Shown here piece after piece: positions 28,448 through 38,316 of a stretch of 64,000 nt of DNA. Below the pieces are notes generated by a model, which saw only the letters and a list, made by a program, of their open reading frames with translations, did no database searches and had not been told where the DNA came from. The stretch covers positions 62,001-126,000 of the forward strand of contig CAKSFQ010000002.1 of NCBI GenBank assembly GCA_934454115.1, given 5' to 3'. The translations under genes were made by a program, and so were the position numbers. Source of the stretch: an uncultured Clostridia bacterium. GTDB lineage: Bacteria > Bacillota > Clostridia > Monoglobales > Monoglobaceae. Every line of letters begins with the position of its first letter. The first letter of the stretch is position 1.

Positions 28448-29599
28448 ATGCATTACAAACAAGAGTTAAAAGAGATTCTGAAATTTTGGTTAGACCACGG
28501 TATGGACTACGAAAACAACGGGATTTTTACCTGTCTGGACAGGGAGGGTAATCGATACGGGAGAGAAAAAAGCGTCTGGTTTCAGGGCAGAGCGCTATGG
28601 ACCTTTTCAAAAGCCTATAACATCATCGAAAAGAATCCGGAATATTTGAAAGCGGCGAAAAGTATCTATGAATTTTTGCCGCGGTGTACCGATACGGACG
28701 GCAGAATGTTTTTTACCGTTACCGAGGACGGACGAGAAATCCAAAAGCGAAGATATTATTTTTCAGAAACCTTTGCGGCGATCGGATGCGCGGAATATTA
28801 TAAGGCGACCGGGGATTTGACGGCGCTTTCTGATGCAGAAAAGTATTTTGATGTTGCCTATGAGTGTTTTTGCGGAATCAGAAAAACCGCACTGAAGTTC
28901 AATCCCGAAAATTGCAGCCAAAAAGCGCTGTCTCCCATCATGATTATGCTCTCCACGGCGCAGACAATGCGCAGCATTGACGGCGGTAAAAAATATGACG
29001 CCATCGCCAAAGAATGCCTTGACAAAATTCTGCACGGCGGTTTTTTAACCGAAAAGGCGCTTTTGGAAAGCGTGAGCGCGGACGGGAAATTTGAGGATTC
29101 GCCGTCCGGCAGAATTGTTAACCCCGGTCACTCGATGGAGGCGGCATGGTTTTTGATGATGGAGGGAATGATATCGAAAAATGAGGAGGCGATCCGTGCC
29201 GGAAAAAGAATCGTCGACATGACGTGGCCGCTCGGCTGGGACGAAGAACACGGCGGACTGATTGCGTTCACCGATGTATGCAAAAAACCGCCTGTGCAGC
29301 TGGAATGGGATATGAAGCTTTGGTGGCCGCAGTGCGAAACCATGATTGCGCTGCGCATGGCAGATCTGCTTTTTCATGAGAACACATATCTTGAAAAGTA
29401 TGAAAAAGTGAAACAGTATTGCAAAACGTATTTTGTCGATCACGCGTGCGGAGAATGGTACGGCTATTTGCATTATGACAACACAGTTTCTACGGATTTA
29501 AAGGGCAACATTTTTAAAGGGCCGTTTCATGTGCCGAGAATGTATATGCTGATGTCCGTTTTGGATGAGGACGGCAGCCTTGACCGTTACGTCCAATAA
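28448..29599 (+). CDS. N-acylglucosamine 2-epimerase family enzyme
   Basis: Cytoplasmic alpha/alpha-barrel enzyme of 383 aa. ATG 28448 has GGGAGG nine nt upstream. Conserved elements of the AGE family are visible: VWFQGRALWTFSKAY near residue 35, FSETFAAIGCAEYYKATGD, the NPGHSMEAAW segment with a catalytic-type His, and KLWWPQCETMIAL. Family members interconvert GlcNAc and ManNAc, or epimerise free mannose or reducing-end sugars such as cellobiose and mannobiose. Sequence alone does not choose between them. With an alpha-mannosidase nearby, a mannose or manno-oligosaccharide epimerase is as likely as an amino-sugar one. A terminator follows 10 nt after the stop. Confidence 0.88.
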   Translation: MHYKQELKEILKFWLDHGMDYENNGIFTCLDREGNRYGREKSVWFQGRALWTFSKAYNIIEKNPEYLKAAKSIYEFLPRCTDTDGRMFFTVTEDGREIQKRRYYFSETFAAIGCAEYYKATGDLTALSDAEKYFDVAYECFCGIRKTALKFNPENCSQKALSPIMIMLSTAQTMRSIDGGKKYDAIAKECLDKILHGGFLTEKALLESVSADGKFEDSPSGRIVNPGHSMEAAWFLMMEGMISKNEEAIRAGKRIVDMTWPLGWDEEHGGLIAFTDVCKKPPVQLEWDMKLWWPQCETMIALRMADLLFHENTYLEKYEKVKQYCKTYFVDHACGEWYGYLHYDNTVSTDLKGNIFKGPFHVPRMYMLMSVLDEDGSLDRYVQ

Positions 29600-29609
29600 A
29601 AATTGCCGA

Positions 29610-29647
29610 AAATCTCTGTTTTGTGTAAAGCAAGGCGGAGATTTTTT
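29610..29647 (+). terminator. Terminator after epimerase gene
   Basis: AAATCTC (29610-29616) pairs with GAGATTT (29638-29644), followed by further T. The loop is long (21 nt), so the terminator is of moderate strength. Confidence 0.6.
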
Positions 29648-29790
29648 GCAAACAGAGCTTTTACGGTATGTGCAAATATGAACAACAAAAAGTCTTTTTT
29701 TCTATTCTATATTCCGTAAATACCTTGTGGCAGTAAGAAATTGGTAATTTTAAGAAAAAAAGCAAAAAACACAAAAAAGCATAATTTGCA

Positions 29791-29819
29791 TTGCAAGAAA
29801 TCAGAAAAAATGGTTACAT
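29791..29819 (+). promoter_or_regulatory. Possible promoter of second AraC regulator
   Basis: TTGCAA (29791-29796) is 17 bp from TTACAT (29814-29819) with TGn before it; TAAAAT at 29821-29826 is an alternative -10. The region 29648-29855 is A-rich and otherwise featureless. Confidence 0.35.
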
Positions 29820-29855
29820 GTAAAATAGAAGATTCTGAGCGTAAGAAGGTGTGGT

Positions 29856-30653
29856 ATGAAAGTAGAGGATTTTGCGAATTTTGTTGTAACCGAGGTGGTT
29901 TGCGGCTATTCAACCGAGACTGCCCCGGAACGTATCGATCAGTGGCATGTAGGGCAGCATCTGAACTGGACATTGATTTTTAAATATAAGGGTGCAACCT
30001 ACTACAATGTTGACGGAAAGCGTTATATTTCCGACGCGTCCTCCGTGGTGCTTGTCCCAAAGCACAGTTTTTATTACTACTGCTGCTATGATCCCGGTCT
30101 GATGATTAACATCGCCTTTGAGATTGCACATCAGCCGAAAAATGCGGAAATTCTGTTTTTAAAGGTTCAGGATAAAGAAAAGGTGTTTTGGGAGTTTCAG
30201 CGCATTATTGACGCGATTAACCGGGGCGCCCCCAATGTGGAGCGGCTGCATTATTTTTACGCACTGCTGCATATGCTTGCGCAGCAGAACGTCAATAAGC
30301 CCAATTATGTCACGGAATCCAGCCGCGAGAGAATTCTGCCTGTCGAAAATTATATCAATCAATATTATTACAACAACATCAATAATGAGCAGCTTGCAAA
30401 GCTTTGCGGGCTCAGCACGCAGTATTTTCGAAAGATTTTTACGGAGGTTTACGGTGTTTCGCCAATGGCCTATGTATCCAGGGTGAGAATGCAGGCCGCG
30501 ACGGAAATACTGAAATTCGGCCAATTTACCACCATTGCCGACGTTGCGGAGCGGGTCGGGTTTCATGATGTGTACCATTTTTCAAAGACGTTTAAGAAGT
30601 ATATCGGCATATCTCCGAAAAAGTTTGCGGATCAAAATAAAAAGGGAAATTAA
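29856..30653 (+). CDS. AraC-family transcriptional regulator
   Basis: Cytoplasmic regulator of 265 aa. The ATG has GAAGG six nt upstream. The N-terminal half (about 1-150) is a cupin-like sensor (YKGATYYNVDGKRY; VVLVPKHSFYYYCCYDPG). The C-terminal AraC double helix-turn-helix shows INNEQLAKLCGLSTQYFRKIF, SPMAYVSRVRMQAA and VGFHDVYHFSKTFKKYIGISP. It stands alone just before the second exoprotein cassette, which it most likely controls. Confidence 0.88.
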   Translation: MKVEDFANFVVTEVVCGYSTETAPERIDQWHVGQHLNWTLIFKYKGATYYNVDGKRYISDASSVVLVPKHSFYYYCCYDPGLMINIAFEIAHQPKNAEILFLKVQDKEKVFWEFQRIIDAINRGAPNVERLHYFYALLHMLAQQNVNKPNYVTESSRERILPVENYINQYYYNNINNEQLAKLCGLSTQYFRKIFTEVYGVSPMAYVSRVRMQAATEILKFGQFTTIADVAERVGFHDVYHFSKTFKKYIGISPKKFADQNKKGN

Positions 30654-30714
30654 GGAAGGCGGAAAAAGGGATAGAAATTGCATAAGCAAAAAACACATAA
30701 AAGCAAAAAATCCA

Positions 30715-30743
30715 TTGTAACTGTTTGGGTATTTTGCTTAAAT
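30715..30743 (+). promoter_or_regulatory. Promoter of second exoprotein cassette
   Basis: TTGTAA (30715-30720), 17 bp and TTAAAT (30738-30743) with TGC before it form a reasonable extended promoter. A 9-bp inverted repeat TAAGCAAAA / TTTTGCTTA (30683-30691 and 30732-30740) brackets the -35 and overlaps the -10, and a third AAGCAAAA copy lies near 30701. These could be operator half-sites for the AraC regulator just upstream. Confidence 0.5.
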
Positions 30744-30812
30744 TAAGGTGTACACGTTGTGTTTTATTGGATAATATTCTCTATACCGAAGCAACAGAAA
30801 GGATGAAACGAT

Positions 30813-33800
30813 ATGAAGAAAATGGTTTCTTTTTGCGCTGCGGTCAGTATGCTGATAGCCATGATACCGGCCTATGCCATGCCGACAGCGGACAAGACGG
30901 AGCCTACGGTTGTAGCGCTGACCTTTGACGATATGGCGACCAACAGTACGCCTTACGGCGTTTCGGCAGATGAGATGGTCGCCACGGTAAGACAGCCGGA
31001 CGCTGCGGTGAAAAATAAGGTCTTAGAGGCCGTGAAAAAGGCGCCGATCGGTGATCTGGACATCGGCCTTACAGAGTCTGCGGATAAAATGGGTTTCTCC
31101 TTTGATTTGATGCTTGCGGATTTGAGGACGAATCGACAGATTAAGGTGGTTGACCTTGCCGGCACGGAGAGCGTTGCGTTTACCGTCGGGACGGACGGCA
31201 AAATAACGGCGCCGGACGGCCGGGCGATCGATACCTTAAAGGAGGGCGTTTGGTATCGGTTTGACCTGATGTATCGTCTCTCTGCCAAACGCTATGATAT
31301 TTATCGCGACAATCGGTGTATTCTTGCGAACGCGCAGATTCCAAGCGCTGCATCCTTTACCTCGTTTAAGCGGCTGCGTTTTTGGGCGGACGGCGGCGGT
31401 TATGATTCGAAGTTTTGGATTGATAACGTGCACTGTTATAAAGGAAAAGAGCGATTGGGCAGCAGTAATCTCAAAACAAGCTTTTCCTCTGAGGTGGCCG
31501 AGGCGGTGACAGAAACCGAGATCGTGGACGATACCTCCGTTTTGCAAAACGCGGAGTTTGACAAAGAGGAGATCGGCGCGGCGCCGGAAAGCATGTATCA
31601 GATTATGAATGTGGGTGACGCCTATCCGGGAAACAAGGTTGCCATCGCGGCGGAACCGGACGAAAGTAACCGGAGCGCACACATTTATAAAGCGGAAGGA
31701 AACACCACAGGTTCTGCCGTTGACTTTGCCATCGACATCGCAAACGCGCATTACGTACATATAGAATTTCAATTTAAAGAGGAAAAGGTCAGCGAAAGCG
31801 GAGGGCATACTATTCTTCTTCGCAGCGATAACCCGGCATGGAATAATATCATTCAGGTAAACACGGCCGGCATTATGACGGTGGGGAACAAAGTGACCGC
31901 AGAATACACCGTCGGTGAGTGGCACGAAGTACACGTTCTGGTAAACTGCAGAGAAATGTGGTACGAAACGGTGGAGCTGGACGGCAGCGTGATTGCGGAA
32001 AAGGTGCCCTATCCGGACAGAAAGGCGGTTTCGCCCGGCGTTGTGCGTATCGAAACATTCAATAATATCGGGCGCAATGCCGCAAGCCTTTATATCGATA
32101 ATTTCCGCGTTTATGCGGGACTTAAAAGAAGAACCGCAGAGGATTTGAATGCCGCAACCGACGGTATCACATACAGCCGTATGATTACGCCGGAGGAACA
32201 GGTAAGAACGTGGCTGGGCAGCGCGGTGAGTATGATTACCCGATCGGATAAGGCGACCGCGCATGCAAACCGCACCAGACTATCTGTCAGCGCGCAGGAG
32301 GTTGACGGTGTGACCTATTTGCCGGCGGCGTTTGTGGCAGAGGCCTTTGGCGGCAGCGCGGCCGTGGATGAAAACGCCAAAACGGTGACGGTCGACGTCG
32401 GCGGAAACCACGCGGTATACACGATCGGCGATACAGCGCAGAACCGAAACGGGACGGAAGAAAAGACGGACGCCAAGGCCCTTTTGATCGACAACACGGC
32501 TATGCTGCCGGCGGAGGAATTTTCCGATCGGCTACTTGATGCAAAGCTGACGGTGTCCGAGGATTTTTGCCTGGTGGTTTTAGACGGTGCAAAGCAGGAA
32601 TTTACGCGCAATCAGTTAAAAGATATCTTTGACTATACCTCGTACGAGCGCCCCAAGGCAGAGGATTTTCTGGCGGCGCTGAAAGAATCCGGCATGTCCG
32701 GGGTACATCCGAGGGTTCTGGCAAATGCGGAAGAATTTGAAAAGGTGCGCCAAAATATCAAAACAGACCCGAAAGCAATCGAATGGTATAAAGCGCTTTT
32801 TAAACAGGCGGAGGAGACGATACAAAATGCTGCGCCGCCGCAGTTTAAGCCGGAGGATGCGAATTATTCCTCTGCGACCTATTTAACGGATGGCAGAAAC
32901 ACGGTAAACCGCTGCATTTTGATGTCGCTGCTCTATCAGCTGACCGGCGACACCAAGTATCCGCAGTGGCTGTGGAAAGAGATCGAGACATGGGTGGATT
33001 ATTCTCCATGGTATTATGTAAGCCCCAATTATGCAAACTATCTGACGATCGGCGAGGTCGCACCGGGGATCGCCATTGCCTATGACTGGTGCTATGATTA
33101 TTGGACCGAGCAGCAGCGGAATGCAATGACCGCCGCGCTGCGCGACGAGGCGTTTACCATGTTTGAGGGCGGCTTTGATTATTCACTGGGCTTTACCAGC
33201 CGCTGGGTAGAGAGCGAGAATAACGTTAACCTGGTTACTGCCGGCGGAGCCGGGACAACGGCGCTTGCGCTGCTTGACGTCTATCCCGAGCGCGCGGCAA
33301 AGATCCTGGAAAATTCCGTATTATCCATCGAAAACGGTCTGATTACCTATGTTCCCTACGGCGCAACACTGGAGGGTCCCGGCTACTGGGATTATCAGAC
33401 CACGTATTTAAGCTGGATGATGATGACGATGATTAATGCCTTAGGGACGGATTACGGCTATGTCACCGAAAACCCGTTTTTAAAGCAGGGGTCGCGCTAT
33501 TATACCTATATGCAGACACGGCAGGGTGTCAACAATGTTGCCGATTCAGGCGGCGAGAATCAGCAGTCCTCAGAGGTTTTGTGGCTTGCTAAGGTGTTTG
33601 ATGACAAGGATTTGGCACGTGCCAAGCTGGATGAGCAGGAGTGTAACCAAATGGCGCCCTATGCGCTGGATTTGCTCTTTTATGACCCGGCGCTTGCAAG
33701 CGAAAAGGCGGCGCTTCCCCTTGATTTGATCTATGGAGATCAGGCGCTGATGCATAATGAGTATCATACGCAGGACTCGGTTTATGTTTCCATGCATTCC

Positions 33801-35243
33801 GGTAAGAACAACTCGACCCACGGTCACATGGACGCAGGAACGTTTTTGATCGATGCGCTTGGCGTGCGCTGGGCGCAGGAGCTTGGACATGATGAATATT
33901 CGCAAACCAATTACTGGAACTTTCGGCAGCGGGGATATTTATACAGACTCAGCACCCAGGGACAAAACGTTCTTGCACTGAATCCGACCATCGAACTCGG
34001 TCAAACCTGGAACGGCGCAGCGAAATTTACAAGATTTGAATCGGCAGGCCGCGGTGCGCTTGCGGTTGTGGATCTGACCGATGTATACGGCGCCCGTGTG
34101 AATGAGGCGCGGCGCGGCATCAAGCTGGATCATGACCGCAGCCAAATTGTGGTGCAGGATGAGCTGCATTTAAGGGGCGAGAATGATCTCTATTGGTTTA
34201 TGCATACCACGGCAGACGCTAAGGTGGCAAAGGACGGAAAGTCCGTGATCTTAAAGCAGGACGGTAAAACCATGTATGTCACGCTGCAAACCAATGTTAA
34301 GAATGCAAGGTTTAGTGTAGAGGCGGAAAAACCTCTTGACGGCTCCGGCGTACGTCCGAGCGTCTGGACAATATCCACACAAGTGAAGAGATTGCAGATT
34401 CACGCGCCCGGCACAAGCGGAAACGTGACGCTCTCGGTGCGATTTATCCCCATGGAGGATGAGGATGTGCCGGAGAATTTAAAGGATATTTCGGTAGAGA
34501 AGATGCAGCCCATTACGAAATGGGCGGCGGAGGAGGGCATCTATACCGCGCGCCCGTTCCTTGACAGCATCACGGTGGACGGCAAACCGCTGGAGGGATT
34601 TTCCAAACGTGTGACGGAATATACGATCGAGTATCCGCACGATGTGGATCAGAGCTATCTGCCAAAGATTGCGGCAGCGGCAGCTGATGACGATGTCGAT
34701 GTGGAGGTCACCCAGGCGGAGAGCCTAAACAGTGCGGCGCAGATATCGGTTCGCAGTAAGACCGATCCTGCCAAGACCCGTGTATATCGGATCGATCTGA
34801 GTGTACTTCCGTGGGTCGGGACGCCGGAAGGCCGGGTAGAACGCAAGGTCGCATCGTATGAGGCAAGCAGCGACCCGTCGCCGAACAGTACGGGCATTGC
34901 CAACGCGTTTGACGGATTGAGCAGCACCTACTTCTATAACGGTGATATCGGGTCATGGCTTAAGGTCGATTTAGGATCGGTGCAGCATGTTGATGTTGTT
35001 TCGGTCAGAAACCATGTCGGCGATACCAGACGGGCATTTTACGATATTGAGGTATCGGCAGACGGAAAGTCCTGGAAAACGGTGTTTGCGGACGGTTCCT
35101 CCGGAAAATCCGCGGATTATGAGAATATCGATATCGGCGATCAGTATATCCGATATATTCGCTTTATCGGTAAGGGACACTCCAACGGTCCGCAGTGCTC
35201 CTACAATGACATCAAATTCTATGGCAAAGACGAGGCAAACTAA
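30813..35243 (+). CDS. Heparinase II/III-like polysaccharide lyase, multidomain (copy 2)
   Basis: Exported enzyme of 1476 aa with signal peptide MKKMVSF ... PAYAMP; AGAAAGGA precedes the ATG. It has the same domain order as the lyase at 4986: LamG-like regions (about 30-450), a copper-amine-oxidase-N-like module (about 484-590), the heparinase II/III catalytic region (about 630-1245, with HPRVLANAEEF, AYDWCYDYW, EGPGYWDYQTTY and THGHMDAGTF), a cadherin-like sandwich (1248-1330, VTEYTIEYP) and a C-terminal F5/8 discoidin domain (about 1344-1474). The metal/active-site motif has both His residues, unlike copy 1. Overall identity to copy 1 is clearly partial, so the two probably act on different bonds or decorations. 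The substrate is a uronate-containing polysaccharide by family; nothing in the sequence fixes which. Confidence 0.85.
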   Translation: MKKMVSFCAAVSMLIAMIPAYAMPTADKTEPTVVALTFDDMATNSTPYGVSADEMVATVRQPDAAVKNKVLEAVKKAPIGDLDIGLTESADKMGFSFDLMLADLRTNRQIKVVDLAGTESVAFTVGTDGKITAPDGRAIDTLKEGVWYRFDLMYRLSAKRYDIYRDNRCILANAQIPSAASFTSFKRLRFWADGGGYDSKFWIDNVHCYKGKERLGSSNLKTSFSSEVAEAVTETEIVDDTSVLQNAEFDKEEIGAAPESMYQIMNVGDAYPGNKVAIAAEPDESNRSAHIYKAEGNTTGSAVDFAIDIANAHYVHIEFQFKEEKVSESGGHTILLRSDNPAWNNIIQVNTAGIMTVGNKVTAEYTVGEWHEVHVLVNCREMWYETVELDGSVIAEKVPYPDRKAVSPGVVRIETFNNIGRNAASLYIDNFRVYAGLKRRTAEDLNAATDGITYSRMITPEEQVRTWLGSAVSMITRSDKATAHANRTRLSVSAQEVDGVTYLPAAFVAEAFGGSAAVDENAKTVTVDVGGNHAVYTIGDTAQNRNGTEEKTDAKALLIDNTAMLPAEEFSDRLLDAKLTVSEDFCLVVLDGAKQEFTRNQLKDIFDYTSYERPKAEDFLAALKESGMSGVHPRVLANAEEFEKVRQNIKTDPKAIEWYKALFKQAEETIQNAAPPQFKPEDANYSSATYLTDGRNTVNRCILMSLLYQLTGDTKYPQWLWKEIETWVDYSPWYYVSPNYANYLTIGEVAPGIAIAYDWCYDYWTEQQRNAMTAALRDEAFTMFEGGFDYSLGFTSRWVESENNVNLVTAGGAGTTALALLDVYPERAAKILENSVLSIENGLITYVPYGATLEGPGYWDYQTTYLSWMMMTMINALGTDYGYVTENPFLKQGSRYYTYMQTRQGVNNVADSGGENQQSSEVLWLAKVFDDKDLARAKLDEQECNQMAPYALDLLFYDPALASEKAALPLDLIYGDQALMHNEYHTQDSVYVSMHSGKNNSTHGHMDAGTFLIDALGVRWAQELGHDEYSQTNYWNFRQRGYLYRLSTQGQNVLALNPTIELGQTWNGAAKFTRFESAGRGALAVVDLTDVYGARVNEARRGIKLDHDRSQIVVQDELHLRGENDLYWFMHTTADAKVAKDGKSVILKQDGKTMYVTLQTNVKNARFSVEAEKPLDGSGVRPSVWTISTQVKRLQIHAPGTSGNVTLSVRFIPMEDEDVPENLKDISVEKMQPITKWAAEEGIYTARPFLDSITVDGKPLEGFSKRVTEYTIEYPHDVDQSYLPKIAAAAADDDVDVEVTQAESLNSAAQISVRSKTDPAKTRVYRIDLSVLPWVGTPEGRVERKVASYEASSDPSPNSTGIANAFDGLSSTYFYNGDIGSWLKVDLGSVQHVDVVSVRNHVGDTRRAFYDIEVSADGKSWKTVFADGSSGKSADYENIDIGDQYIRYIRFIGKGHSNGPQCSYNDIKFYGKDEAN

Positions 35244-35300
35244 AAAATATAATGAACGTTTTATATACATTTATCCAATCAGAAAGAGAGGTTTTATTGT

Positions 35301-38285
35301 ATGAAAAAAACATCCACCAAAAAAAGATTGCTGAGCCTTGCACTGACGGTTTGCATGGCACTTACCATGATGCCTGCGCTGCTTGCCTTTGCGGTAGGTG
35401 AAGTGGAAATTACATCTCCTGCCTATGGCGGTGTTATTGAGGTGGGCGAGGCAACCAAAATCCGTATTGCTTCGGCAGAGCAGCCGACAGTGACCGCAGG
35501 CGATACCGCCTTGACGGTGACACCTGCCGGAGAGGGCGTCTGGGATGCGGTGTGGACGCCGTCCGCAGCCGGAAATACCGCGATTACCGCGTCGGCAGGC
35601 GGCAGTTCCGATACGGTTTTGGTCGATGCCGCATCGATGGTATCCAAAATCGCGGTGGCGAGCAATTTTACCGCAGGTCAAATTGGCGATTACTGGTTTG
35701 GTACACAGGGAAAAGTGACGAAAAAGGAAGGTTTTGACACGGTTTCGTTAGACGGAACGCATGCTTTTGTGTCATACGCAAAGAACCAGGGCAATCAAAA
35801 AGGTCCTGATCACGGTACGGTTGTATGGGAGGCTGATCTGCGTTTGCCGGAGAACGGAAACGATTTGACCTTAAAACACAGAGACGAAAGTAAAATTTAT
35901 GAGGATTTATTCACCATATCATCGGAGCAGGGAACTTTGTATGTGCCGGGCGATCCTGCCAATCACTGGGCAAAGAGAATTGAGACGGGAACATGGTTCA
36001 ACCTCAAAACCGTATTTGATATGGACGCTAAGACCTATACCGTATACATTGATGACATTGCGGTTTCTGCCGATAATGCGTTGTCCGCTTTTGAAGCGGT
36101 GCACGGGATTGACGGCTTGTTCCTACAAATGAATTGGTATTCTGCGAACACGGACGGTTCATTTGATATCAAGAATTATGCACTGCGCGAGGAGGCAGAA
36201 CGCAGACTGATGATCACAAGTCCCAAGAACGGCAGTATGCAGGAGACCGGCTATCGCATGCCGGTTCAGCTGACGGCAAACGGCGTGGCAGCCGGTGATA
36301 CAGTTACTGTGACCGGTTCGGACGGCGCTGCGGCGACTGCGGCATTGATCAGCGGAAGTGAGAACCAATATGTTGCATACCTAAGCCCCAAGAGCGTCAG
36401 CGATGCGTACCGGATCAGCGCGTCGATGACCGGCGGCGGAAAAACCGTGACGGCGGACGCGGTTACGGTAAAGACTGCCGCAACGGTGCAGCTTGGTGCA
36501 TGGGACTTTAACGACACAAGTAAAACGGCAGGAATCACCGCAGCCAGCGACAATTTCTATGCAGCACAAAAGACGATAGGCGGCGACAGTGTAGCATGGG
36601 TGGGCGGCCTCGGCGGAAAAGCCGCAGACGATCTGGCATATCAGCTCACGGACACGAGCACCGCGGGCAACACAGCGACCGCATTGAATTTCTGGCCGCT
36701 GGATAGTGTAAAGTATGCGACACTGATTATGGAGTTTGACTATTATTATACCGGTTCCAGGTTTGCGGTTACCACAAACAGTTCGCCGGAGGAAGGTGAA
36801 ATTTACGTTGGAACGAACGGGACCATCCAACATACTGCGTCATGGAATAAGATTGCAGACATAGAAAAGAACCGGTGGTATCGCATGAAGACAGTTTTTG
36901 ATAAAACCAATAACACCTTTGATTTTTACCTGGACGGCAAGCAGATCTTACAGTGTGCAGGCACTTATGATGCGACCACCAATCCCAACGGAGTGAAAAA
37001 AGCGGTTACCAATGACACGGTTTGGATGGGCTGTCCTCTCTGGGCTGACGGTGTGAACACCGTGGATAATATCAGTATAAGGGCGCTGGCGTCCGATAGC
37101 AGCCTTGCCAAAAAGACTTCTGCCATGTCGGTCGGCAGTATCGCCGCCATCAAACCGGGCGACACCTTTACGGTCAATGCGGCGCTGCCGTTGATGTCTG
37201 AGTCCGCAGACGTGTACATAAACGATAAAAAAGTTACAACGCTTGGCGCCAAAAATGCGGACGGCTACTATCAGGGGACGATTACTGCACCGGCAAATAC
37301 AGGCGAGATCGAACTAACGGTTGTTGATTCCTACGGTGCGGCTGCGACCCAAACCGTAGCGGTGAAAGACCCCGACGCCGCCTTTGATTTCAGCGCGGCT
37401 GCAAACAGCAACGGAGGATGGAGCAGCGGCAAATGGATGATCTGGCCAACCAATATGATCTGGACAGAGGACAGCGGAAAGCTCACCTCCGCGGAAGGCC
37501 AGACGGGAAGTGAAATGATTCAGATTAATGCGTATCCCACGAACGGTATCGTTGTGATCGATTTTGATGCGACCGTTCCGACAAACGGAAACGGAAATAT
37601 CACTATCAAAACGCGCCAAGGGGCAGGTAACGAACCGTACCTTGGATTTGTGCAGGCAGGCAATACCGGTTATAACGATCCGAGTAGCGGCGCCTGGGTT
37701 TATAGCACAAACGTTGCCGCCGGTGAACAGAGATTTCGTTATATCTGCGATCTTGATACGCACACGCTGACCCTTTATATCGGCGGCAATCTGATCTTCA
37801 GCTATGTCAATGAAAAAGTTACACAGTTTAATGCATTGTCGCTTGCGGCAAGTTCGGCAGCGGTGACCAACACCTTAGATAATGTTGCGGCGTACTATCT
37901 GCCGCCGGCAGGGACGCCTGGTCCGGAACCGGTGCCGGAACCGATTTACGGCGTCAGCAATGCAGTGTTTACCACGGGAAGGGATCTCGCATTTACGACA
38001 GAGAATTTAAGTGGTATCCGCCGCATAAAGTTTAGCGCAGATCTTCTGTCTGAGAATCCTAAAAACCTTCAGGTGGTCGTTGCCGCGTATGAAAAGGATG
38101 AAAACGGGATGCTCCGATTGACGGACAGCAGTGTTTTAAAGCAGTCGGTTATGGCGGACGCACTGACCCCCGTTACTGCGGAACTGAATCTCAGCAAGGG
38201 GCTTAGCGGCGATGCCGAATTGAAAGCGTTTATCTGGAGTGACGACGATGTGATGGTTCCGTTTGCAGACGTTATGATTCCGTAA
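35301..38285 (+). CDS. Exported Ig-like/LamG-like protein (tandem copy a)
   Basis: Exported protein of 994 aa with a signal peptide ending LLAFAVGE; AGAGAGG precedes the ATG. An N-terminal Ig-like unit (about 30-105) starts EVEITSPAYGGVIEVG, and a second one begins near 300 (LMITSPKNGSMQETG). Three LamG-like domains lie at about 110-295, 395-600 and 693-870, with strands such as WEADLRLPENG, TLIMEFDYYYTG and VVIDFDATVP. The C-terminal module (about 880-994) ends with GDAELKAFIWSDDDVMVPF, as in three other proteins here. The following gene is a diverged tandem duplicate. There are no catalytic motifs; a multivalent glycan-binding surface protein is the likeliest reading. Confidence 0.65.
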   Translation: MKKTSTKKRLLSLALTVCMALTMMPALLAFAVGEVEITSPAYGGVIEVGEATKIRIASAEQPTVTAGDTALTVTPAGEGVWDAVWTPSAAGNTAITASAGGSSDTVLVDAASMVSKIAVASNFTAGQIGDYWFGTQGKVTKKEGFDTVSLDGTHAFVSYAKNQGNQKGPDHGTVVWEADLRLPENGNDLTLKHRDESKIYEDLFTISSEQGTLYVPGDPANHWAKRIETGTWFNLKTVFDMDAKTYTVYIDDIAVSADNALSAFEAVHGIDGLFLQMNWYSANTDGSFDIKNYALREEAERRLMITSPKNGSMQETGYRMPVQLTANGVAAGDTVTVTGSDGAAATAALISGSENQYVAYLSPKSVSDAYRISASMTGGGKTVTADAVTVKTAATVQLGAWDFNDTSKTAGITAASDNFYAAQKTIGGDSVAWVGGLGGKAADDLAYQLTDTSTAGNTATALNFWPLDSVKYATLIMEFDYYYTGSRFAVTTNSSPEEGEIYVGTNGTIQHTASWNKIADIEKNRWYRMKTVFDKTNNTFDFYLDGKQILQCAGTYDATTNPNGVKKAVTNDTVWMGCPLWADGVNTVDNISIRALASDSSLAKKTSAMSVGSIAAIKPGDTFTVNAALPLMSESADVYINDKKVTTLGAKNADGYYQGTITAPANTGEIELTVVDSYGAAATQTVAVKDPDAAFDFSAAANSNGGWSSGKWMIWPTNMIWTEDSGKLTSAEGQTGSEMIQINAYPTNGIVVIDFDATVPTNGNGNITIKTRQGAGNEPYLGFVQAGNTGYNDPSSGAWVYSTNVAAGEQRFRYICDLDTHTLTLYIGGNLIFSYVNEKVTQFNALSLAASSAAVTNTLDNVAAYYLPPAGTPGPEPVPEPIYGVSNAVFTTGRDLAFTTENLSGIRRIKFSADLLSENPKNLQVVVAAYEKDENGMLRLTDSSVLKQSVMADALTPVTAELNLSKGLSGDAELKAFIWSDDDVMVPFADVMIP

Positions 38286-38316
38286 GATACAGAACCGATA
38301 GAAAAGAGGGAAGGAC

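Noticed and set aside
31236..32264. 342-codon minus-strand frame opposite the second lyase
   Set aside because: It is a shadow of the lyase reading frame, Cys/His/Arg-rich with no domain.
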